Shown: positions 5,145-10,456 of the stretch, one piece after another | Layout: every line of letters starts with the position of its first letter | Position numbering within the stretch: the stretch's first letter is position 1 | NCBI GenBank assembly: GCA_022360335.1 | Contig: JAKSCZ010000389.1 | Location: 1 to 10,456, forward strand | DNA length: 10,456 nucleotides | Source of the DNA: Pseudomonadota bacterium | GTDB lineage: Bacteria > Pseudomonadota > Gammaproteobacteria > Steroidobacterales > Woeseiaceae | Direction: 5' to 3' | Notes under the pieces: generated by a model | Database searches by the model: none | Seen by the model: the letters and a program-made list of their open reading frames with translations, nothing else | What the model was told of the DNA's origin: nothing | Program-made: the position numbers and the translations under genes

Positions 5145-7211
5145 ATGGTATCCGGGGACGGTAGGCGGCATCGTCATCTGCGACATGCCGGTGCCGTCCT
5201 CGTCACGCTGGCGCTGGTCGCGGCACCCGCACCGGCGAGCGGCTCCGCGACACAGCGCGAGATTTTCAAACGTGTCCACGAGGCCGTCGAACGGGGCGAC
5301 TGGCGCCCTGTCGACCGTCTTTCCGCCGCACAGCGGCAGCGACTCGAAAACTACGTTCTCTGGCCCGATCTGCGCGCCAGCTGGCTGCGCGCCAACCTCG
5401 CCAGGGTGCCGGCCGGCGACGTCCGGGCATTCCTCGACCGCTACGGGACGCTGAAACCGGCGCGCGAACTGCGTTACCGGTACGCGCTGTCACTGGCCGA
5501 AAAGGGCGATCTCGCATCGTTCCTGAACGTATACGACCGCTTCTACCGCGGTCTGGGGGTGGCCAGGCTCGATTGCCTGTCGGCGCTCGCCGAGATCGAC
5601 GCCGGCCGCTTCGCGCGCGCCACGCCGCGCGCGCTCGACCTGTGGCTCGTCGGTACCAGCCAAGTCGCCGAATGCGATCCGGTCTTCGAATACCTCGCAG
5701 ACCGGGAACTGCTCGGCCCGGTCGAGTACCGCGAGCGCTTCGCACTGGCGATCGAAGCGCGCGAATTCCGGCTGGCGCGCTGGCTGGCGAAGAACATCGA
5801 CCGGCAACACGCCGACGAGGCCGCAGGCTGGATTCAGGCGCAATCGAATCCCGAGCGCTTCCTCGCAGGTCACGACCCGTCGGCCGACAGCGAGACCTAC
5901 CGGGCGCAGCTCGAATACGCGACCGAGCGCCTGACCTACCGGGACCCGGTGCAGGCGCTGCGTCTGTGGAACCGGGTCCGCGCCCGATACGGGTTCTCGG
6001 AAGAGCAGCGACTCGGCATCGAACGGCACATCGCCCTGTGGACCGCACGCGACAAGCTGCCGGGCGGCTATCGGCTGCTCGCGCGGCTGCCCGCGGCCGC
6101 ACAGGACGGCGAAGTGATGCGCTGGCGGGCACGCTCGAGCCTGCGCGACGAAAACTGGCGGCGACTCCTGATCGACGTTGCGGCCATGGAGCCCGCGGAG
6201 CGCGACGCCGAGGAGTGGCGTTACTGGCGGGCCATCGCATTGCAGCGCACGGGCAATGCACGAGACGCGCGCAGCGCGTTGCAGGGGCTCAGCTCGGAAC
6301 GCAGCTACTACGGATTCCTGGCCGCCGACGAACTCGGCGAGGAGTATGCGCTGATCGAGAGCCGGATCGCAGCCGACGCGGCCGTGCTTTCGGAACTCGC
6401 GAAGCGGCCGGACATCGTCCGCGCCCGCGAGCTGTTCCTCGTCGGACTCGACGGCCGTGGCCGATCCGAATGGGAAGCCGCCGTCCGCCGCCTCGACGCT
6501 TCGGAAAGACTGCGCGCGGCGCTTCTCGCGCATCGATGGGGATGGCATTCGCGCGCCATATCGACGGTGGCGGGCCTCGGCGAATACGACGACCTGTCGA
6601 TCCGCTATCCGTTGCCGTGGAGACGGGAATTCGAGAACCATGCGTCGAGCGCGCGTATCTCGCCGACCTGGGCCTACGGGGTCGCCCGCAGCGAGAGCCT
6701 GTTCATGCGCGACGTGCGTTCGAGCGCCGGCGCCGTGGGCCTGATGCAGCTCATGCCGAAGACCGGCCGGCAAGTGGCGAAGGCGATCCGCCTGCCGTGG
6801 TCCGGCCTCGCGACCCTGACCGACCCGGTGAGCAACATCCGGCTCGGAACCGCGTACCTCGGCCAGATGGCCGAACGTTTCGGCGGCAACCGCGTGCTCG
6901 CCACGGCGGCGTACAACGCCGGTCCGCACCGCGTGGACCGCTGGTTGCCTGCCGGCGGCGGCGAGGACGCGCGCATCTGGATCGAGAACATCCCGTTCAA
7001 CGAGACGCGCCGGTACGTCAAGCGCGTACTCGCGGCGCAGGCCATCTTCCACTGGCGCATGACCGGCGACATCCGGCGGATCTCCGACGAGATGCAGACC
7101 GTCGCCGCCGCGGGCCCGGACGCGCAGCTCGCCGCCCGCCGGGCGCCCGCGCATCCGGGATCAGGGCGTGCCGAGCTCGTCGAGGCGGCGGTCTCGCCGG
7201 TCCGGCGGTAG
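5145..7211 (+). CDS. slt: Soluble lytic murein transglycosylase (Slt70 type)
   Basis: This 688-residue periplasmic enzyme cleaves the glycan strands of peptidoglycan, leaving 1,6-anhydro-muropeptide ends. Arg/His-rich residues precede a hydrophobic signal segment (GAVLVTLALVAAPAPASG). Residues about 40-480 are helical repeats like the superhelical ring of Slt70. The catalytic lysozyme-like domain (about 505-640) has the general acid E517 in ARSESLF, then SSAGAVGLMQLMP (526-538), AYNAGP (589-594) and a RRYVKRVL ending. The last 40 or so residues are Ala/Arg-rich and not family-conserved. ATG at 5145 is preceded by GAGG at 10 bases; TTG at 5139 in the same frame, at 4 bases, is an alternative adding two residues. 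It follows degQ by 53 bases. Its last 51 bases overlap the convergent peptidase gene. Confidence 0.92.
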   Translation: MVSGDGRRHRHLRHAGAVLVTLALVAAPAPASGSATQREIFKRVHEAVERGDWRPVDRLSAAQRQRLENYVLWPDLRASWLRANLARVPAGDVRAFLDRYGTLKPARELRYRYALSLAEKGDLASFLNVYDRFYRGLGVARLDCLSALAEIDAGRFARATPRALDLWLVGTSQVAECDPVFEYLADRELLGPVEYRERFALAIEAREFRLARWLAKNIDRQHADEAAGWIQAQSNPERFLAGHDPSADSETYRAQLEYATERLTYRDPVQALRLWNRVRARYGFSEEQRLGIERHIALWTARDKLPGGYRLLARLPAAAQDGEVMRWRARSSLRDENWRRLLIDVAAMEPAERDAEEWRYWRAIALQRTGNARDARSALQGLSSERSYYGFLAADELGEEYALIESRIAADAAVLSELAKRPDIVRARELFLVGLDGRGRSEWEAAVRRLDASERLRAALLAHRWGWHSRAISTVAGLGEYDDLSIRYPLPWRREFENHASSARISPTWAYGVARSESLFMRDVRSSAGAVGLMQLMPKTGRQVAKAIRLPWSGLATLTDPVSNIRLGTAYLGQMAERFGGNRVLATAAYNAGPHRVDRWLPAGGGEDARIWIENIPFNETRRYVKRVLAAQAIFHWRMTGDIRRISDEMQTVAAAGPDAQLAARRAPAHPGSGRAELVEAAVSPVRR

Positions 7212-8186
7212 TGCGGCGATGGCTTTCGCCGCATCGTAGAAACAGGGGAGATCGCCGCCGCAGTCCTCGAGAACGGCCCGGAAGGCGGGCAGCCTGCCTT
7301 CGTAGAGCACCGTCGATACGAGTCGCGCGTTGTTGAGCTCGCCCGTCAGCCACCCGCCGGCGTCCCGTCCCGCCGCTTCGAGCCGGGATGCGATCGCCGC
7401 TTGCAGGACGGCGAACCTCGCCTGCTTCAGGCGGCGCTTCTCGTCGTCGTCGATCGGCCGGCCGTAGATCTCGCCGAGTTCGTCGCGGGCGTCGGCGACG
7501 AGGTTCACGAGCGCCCGGCGCAATTGCCGTGCCTCCCGGTAGGTCTCGATCTCGTCGCGCGTGCCGCGCGACTCGAGCCAGCGCTGCAGCCCGAACTCCT
7601 CGACGGCCGTCGCGAAAGACTCGTTGAATTCCGAGTCGCCCCCGACGTACAGCACCTGGTGCGCGAGCTCGTGGAACAAGACGCCAACCAGCCGCGTTTC
7701 GTCCCAGTGCATCATCGTGCTCAGAACCGGGTCCCGGAGCTTGCCGAGCGTGGAGTATGCCGCGACGCCGCCAACCGCCACGTCGAACCCCCGGCCGGCG
7801 AGCCGGCGCGCTGCCTTCTCCGCGGCGTCTTTCGAGAAATAGCCCCGGTAGCTCACGCAACCGGCGATCGGGAAACACCAGGTCTTCGGCTGGAGCGAGA
7901 ACTCGGGCGCGGCGAACACGTTCCACAGGACGTAGTCGCGCTCGATATCCGCGTAAGCCGTGTACGTCCTGTTGTCCGGCAAACCGAGTTCGTCGATCGA
8001 GAACCGGCGTGCTTCCTGGACGAGCCGCAGGCGCGCGGCGAGCCCGGCCGGCGTGTCGTCGTCGGCCAATACCTCGGCGATCGGTTCCCGCTTGCGCGTG
8101 AGTTCCCACTGCCCCTTCGCCGCTTGTGCGTAGTAACAGCCTGCCAGCGGCAACGCGGCGACAAGTATCAGGACGGTCCGGAGCAT
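7161..8186 (-). CDS. Lipoprotein zinc metallopeptidase, putative aminopeptidase family (COG4324-like)
   Basis: This encodes a 341-residue predicted lipoprotein. The signal peptide ends in the lipobox LAGC with C17; position +2 is Tyr, so outer-membrane sorting is expected under the E. coli rule. The zinc motif HELAH (H172, E173, H176) is followed by NESFATAVEEFG, where E189 is the probable third ligand, an arrangement typical of gluzincins. The overall pattern (WCFPIAGC near 103-110, GYFSKDAAE, YSTLGKLRDPVLSTMM before HELAH) matches the proteobacterial putative aminopeptidase family; substrate is not known to me. Charged helices fill residues 205-341. The gene lies head to head with cca (17 bases between start codons) and tail to tail with slt (51-base overlap). 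No Shine-Dalgarno precedes the ATG. Confidence 0.85.
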   Translation of the reverse strand: MLRTVLILVAALPLAGCYYAQAAKGQWELTRKREPIAEVLADDDTPAGLAARLRLVQEARRFSIDELGLPDNRTYTAYADIERDYVLWNVFAAPEFSLQPKTWCFPIAGCVSYRGYFSKDAAEKAARRLAGRGFDVAVGGVAAYSTLGKLRDPVLSTMMHWDETRLVGVLFHELAHQVLYVGGDSEFNESFATAVEEFGLQRWLESRGTRDEIETYREARQLRRALVNLVADARDELGEIYGRPIDDDEKRRLKQARFAVLQAAIASRLEAAGRDAGGWLTGELNNARLVSTVLYEGRLPAFRAVLEDCGGDLPCFYDAAKAIAALPPDRRDRRLDELGTP

Positions 8187-8203
8187 TCGGGTACTATGAC
8201 ACG
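8187..8203. promoter_or_regulatory. Near-symmetric -10-like sequence between the peptidase gene and cca
   Basis: The 17-base gap between the two divergent start codons contains TACTAT on the plus strand (8192-8197) and CATAGT on the minus strand (8198-8193). Each matches TATAAT at 4 of 6 positions, including the key second A and last T. Each ends exactly 6 bases before its own ATG, so transcription from either would start at or next to the start codon. No -35 hexamer was recognised on either side, so this is a tentative call. Confidence 0.35.
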
Positions 8204-9436
8204 ATGCAGGTCTATCTCGTAGGCGGCGCCGTTCGCGATGCGCAGCTCGGCATCCCGTTCAGGGAACGGGACTGGTGCGTCGTGGGCGCGACGCCCGCGG
8301 AACTCGAGGACCTCGGCTACCAGCGCGTCGGCAGGGACTTCCCGGTCTTCCTGCACCCGGAGACGAAAGAGGAGTACGCACTCGCCCGAACCGAGCGCAA
8401 GACGGCGCCGGGCTACCACGGTTTCGCGTTCGACTACTCGCCAGGCGTTTCGATCGAAGACGACCTGCGGCGCCGGGATCTTACGATCAATGCCATCGCG
8501 CAGGACGGCGACGGCACGCTCATCGACCCGGCGAACGGACTGCGCGACATCGAGGATCGCGTGTTGAGGCACGTCTCCGACGCGTTTGCGGAAGACCCCG
8601 TTCGTATCCTGCGCGTTGCGCGCTTTGCCGCACGGTTCAGAGAACACGGTTTCACGATCGCCCACGACACGATGGCGCTGATGCGTCGCATGGTCGACGA
8701 CGGCGAAGCCGACGCGCTCGTGCCCGAGCGCGTGTGGAAGGAAACCGAGCTCGCCCTGCGCAGCAGAGACATCCGTATCTATTTCGAAGTACTGCGCGAG
8801 TGCGGCGCTCTGCGCGTCGTGTTTCCCGAGGTCGATGCGCTGTTCGGCGTGCCGCAGCCCGAGCAATGGCATCCGGAGATCGACACGGGCGTGCACGTCA
8901 TGATGGTGCTGGAGCAGGCCGAGGCCGCGAGCGAGGACCTCGAGGTCCGGTTCGCCGCGTTGGTCCACGATCTCGGCAAGGGCAACACGCCGGCGCACCG
9001 GCTTCCGAGCCACCCCGGGCACGAGGAGCGCGGCTGCACGCTGATCCGCCGCATGGCGGAGCGCCTTCCGGTCCCCGCGGCCTGCCGCGATCTCGCGCTG
9101 CTCGTCGCCGGGTTTCATACACACGTCCACCGCGCGCCGGAGTTGCGTCCGAGGACGATCCTGAAGGTGCTGGAACGAACGGACGCGTTTCGCAGATCGG
9201 CGCGATTCGAGCAATTTCTCGTGAGCTGCGAAGCGGACGCGCGCGGCCGGGCCGGTCTCGGGAACCGGCGCTACCCGCAGGCCGATTTCTTCCGCAAGGC
9301 GTTCGCGGCGGCCTCGGCCGTCGACGCCGGGGAGATCGCAAGGGAATGCGAAGGCCCGAAGATCCCGGCTGCGGTCCGGCGCGCGCGGGAACGCGCGATC
9401 GCGGATTTCAAGGCGTCGGCTCAGGTGCCGCCGTAG
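8204..9436 (+). CDS. cca: CCA tRNA nucleotidyltransferase with HD phosphohydrolase domain
   Basis: This 410-residue enzyme adds or repairs the 3' CCA of tRNAs, using CTP and ATP without a template. The head domain carries GGAVRD (7-12), the metal motif region RERDW (20-24), HPETKEEYALARTERK and EDDLRRRDLTINAIA (85-99). RILRVARFAAR and ERVWKE follow in the neck and body. An HD domain with VHDLGKG (H255, D256) and FHTHVH (304-309) completes it, as in E. coli Cca (about 412 residues). The first of the paired catalytic acids, Asp21 in E. coli, is Glu21 here (codon GAA at 8264-8266), while D23 is kept. The start is fixed by MxVYLVGGAVRD, yet no Shine-Dalgarno lies at a usable distance. The end overlaps the next, convergent gene by 16 bases. 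Confidence 0.95.
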   Translation: MQVYLVGGAVRDAQLGIPFRERDWCVVGATPAELEDLGYQRVGRDFPVFLHPETKEEYALARTERKTAPGYHGFAFDYSPGVSIEDDLRRRDLTINAIAQDGDGTLIDPANGLRDIEDRVLRHVSDAFAEDPVRILRVARFAARFREHGFTIAHDTMALMRRMVDDGEADALVPERVWKETELALRSRDIRIYFEVLRECGALRVVFPEVDALFGVPQPEQWHPEIDTGVHVMMVLEQAEAASEDLEVRFAALVHDLGKGNTPAHRLPSHPGHEERGCTLIRRMAERLPVPAACRDLALLVAGFHTHVHRAPELRPRTILKVLERTDAFRRSARFEQFLVSCEADARGRAGLGNRRYPQADFFRKAFAAASAVDAGEIARECEGPKIPAAVRRARERAIADFKASAQVPP

Positions 9437-10257
9437 AAATACAGGAACACCGAGAAGAACGTCACGTCGCCGTAGAGATCGGAGTCGTCGAGACCGAGAC
9501 CGAATTCGACGTCGCTCGCGGAGCCGAGGGGCGTCAGGAGCCGGACGGTCACGGAGCGCGACTCGCCGCCGTCGACGGCGCCTTCCGAGGTGCCGAGCTC
9601 GAACTCCCAGCGCCGCGGGCCGGCATCGAGACCGAGCGCGACGTGTGCGCGGTGATCGACCAGGCTGTTGATCAGGCTCAGGCGCGAGAACGACAGCAGT
9701 TCGAGGATCGCGCGATTGCGGTCCAGCCGCAGGTCGACGCCGTAATCGTAGGCCATTGCGGACGCGCGGAGACTCAGGCTGTCGGTCAGATCGAAGCGCG
9801 TACTCAGGCCGATGCCGTTCGCATCGAAATCGACGGTCCTGCCCGAAAACCGGTCCGTCGACGGCAGGTCGAACTCGAAATCGCGGTATTCGTAATCGCC
9901 CGACAGCATCGCGCGCTCGCCGCGCCAGTAGAGCGAGACGCGCCGGTCCCGCGAATCGAGACCGTCGCGATCGCCCCAGTAGGCCGCGCCGGCACGGACG
10001 CCCACCGGATCGAAGAAGTGGTCCACGCCGAGGTCCGCATACAGCGTGTCGACGCTCTGATCGCGCGGCAGGTCGATGGAATTGGCGCCGATGGAACCCG
10101 AGAGCCACGTCTTCTCCGTCAGTCCGATATCGGCAAGCACGATCCCGGCCAGGCCGTCGGCGGAATCGCCCTCCGCGCCCAGGCCGATGACGAAGCCCTC
10201 GGCAGCGAACGCATTGCCCGCCGCCAGCAGCAGGGGCAGGATGCTAGGCCAGCGCAT
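9421..10257 (-). CDS. Predicted outer-membrane beta-barrel protein of unknown function
   Basis: I do not recognise this 278-residue protein's family. A signal peptide (MRWPSILPLLLAAGNAFA) ends at a good cleavage site. The mature part consists of alternating hydrophobic and polar stretches such as TWLSGSIGANS, TLYADLGVDHFF, GVRAGAAYWGD, RRVSLYWRGERAMLSGDYEY, LSLRASAMAYDYGVDL, HVALGLDAG, RRWEFELGTSEG and TFFSVFLYFYG, typical of amphipathic barrel strands joined by Asp/Arg-rich turns. The protein is rich in Asp and ends in YFYGGT rather than the usual terminal aromatic residue. Its ATG lies inside the end of uppP (14-base overlap, ATG shifted by one base relative to the uppP codon TAT), so translation is probably coupled. 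Its end overlaps cca by 16 bases. A small envelope barrel or porin-like protein is inferred; function is open. Confidence 0.75.
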   Translation of the reverse strand: MRWPSILPLLLAAGNAFAAEGFVIGLGAEGDSADGLAGIVLADIGLTEKTWLSGSIGANSIDLPRDQSVDTLYADLGVDHFFDPVGVRAGAAYWGDRDGLDSRDRRVSLYWRGERAMLSGDYEYRDFEFDLPSTDRFSGRTVDFDANGIGLSTRFDLTDSLSLRASAMAYDYGVDLRLDRNRAILELLSFSRLSLINSLVDHRAHVALGLDAGPRRWEFELGTSEGAVDGGESRSVTVRLLTPLGSASDVEFGLGLDDSDLYGDVTFFSVFLYFYGGT

Positions 10258-10456
10258 AGACGATCGCCGCGGCGAGCAGGAGCCGGTAGATCGCGAAGGG
10301 CGCGAGCCCGATTCGCGTCACGAAGCGCATGAAGAACTCGATGCTGAGATAAGCGACGACGGCCGATACGGCGACACCGAGCGCGAGTTCGCCCCACGCG
10401 ACCGCCGCGTCCCCCATGACGAGTTCGAGGCCCTTGTAGAGGGTCGCCAGCAGGAT
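10244..10456 (-). CDS. uppP: Undecaprenyl-diphosphatase UppP (BacA), C-terminal part
   Basis: Only the last 70 residues are in the window; the 5' part lies beyond the right edge. UppP is an inner-membrane enzyme that recycles undecaprenyl diphosphate, the lipid carrier for peptidoglycan and other envelope glycans. The visible part shows two membrane segments (ELALGVAVSAVVAYLSIEFF and APFAIYRLLLAAAIVYALA) and the family-typical ending RIG-x-x-PF-x-IYRLLL. The catalytic motifs lie upstream, outside the window. The stop codon TAG (10246-10244) lies inside the following barrel gene, giving a 14-base overlap and a probable two-gene unit. Confidence 0.85.
   Translation of the reverse strand: MLLATLYKGLELVMGDAAVAWGELALGVAVSAVVAYLSIEFFMRFVTRIGLAPFAIYRLLLAAAIVYALA

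Noticed and set aside
5266..7154. Minus-strand open frames of 331 and 554 codons inside slt.
   Set aside because: slt has catalytic motifs and a signal peptide; the opposite frames show neither and reflect codon-position GC bias.
8168..10332. Very long open frames (646 and 685 codons) across cca and the barrel gene on both strands.
   Set aside because: They run through two convergent real genes, have low-complexity Arg/Ala composition and no recognisable motif.
1..10456. A mobile element, defence system, CRISPR array or biosynthetic cluster.
   Set aside because: No transposase, integrase, repeat array, tRNA or accessory enzyme is visible; all genes but the barrel are housekeeping families.

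Overview
The window looks like ordinary chromosomal DNA from a free-living, GC-rich gammaproteobacterium. The pointers are a class II ribonucleotide reductase split into two genes as in Pseudomonas, a Cca close to the Escherichia/Pseudomonas type with an HD domain, a DegQ-type protease, a Slt70-type transglycosylase and a terminal UppP. Genus cannot be assigned by eye. No tRNA, rRNA, insertion sequence, CRISPR array or prophage gene was seen.

Left part (1-3212): nrdJa and nrdJb run leftwards, with nrdJb cut by the window edge. They are transcribed from a 432-base intergenic region that is strikingly AT-rich in its middle (31 G+C in the 120 bases 3001-3120). That region carries a clear nrdJ promoter on the minus strand, two NrdR-box-like sites at the promoter and a third NrdR-like palindrome farther upstream. 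Its right end is the control region of hsp20.

Middle part (3213-7211): hsp20, degQ and slt run rightwards. hsp20 has a sigma-32-like promoter and a 7-bp hairpin that exactly covers its Shine-Dalgarno sequence, an apparent RNA thermometer. An intrinsic-terminator-like hairpin separates hsp20 from degQ. degQ and slt are probably one unit for periplasmic quality control and peptidoglycan turnover.

Right part (7161-10456): a lipoprotein metallopeptidase gene (minus) meets slt tail to tail with a 51-base overlap. It diverges from cca (plus) across only 17 bases, and that gap holds a nearly symmetric -10-like sequence. cca meets, tail to tail with a 16-base overlap, an unrecognised predicted beta-barrel protein (minus), whose start codon overlaps the end of uppP by 14 bases. 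Packing is very tight, and most long open frames opposite these genes are GC-driven shadows.

The genes are familiar families; the novelty lies mainly in regulation. The points most worth checking are the hsp20 thermometer combined with a promoter predicted to start inside its anti-Shine-Dalgarno arm, the unusually spaced NrdR sites, the symmetric promoter candidate between the peptidase gene and cca, the ExD metal motif in Cca, and the unknown barrel gene coupled to uppP.
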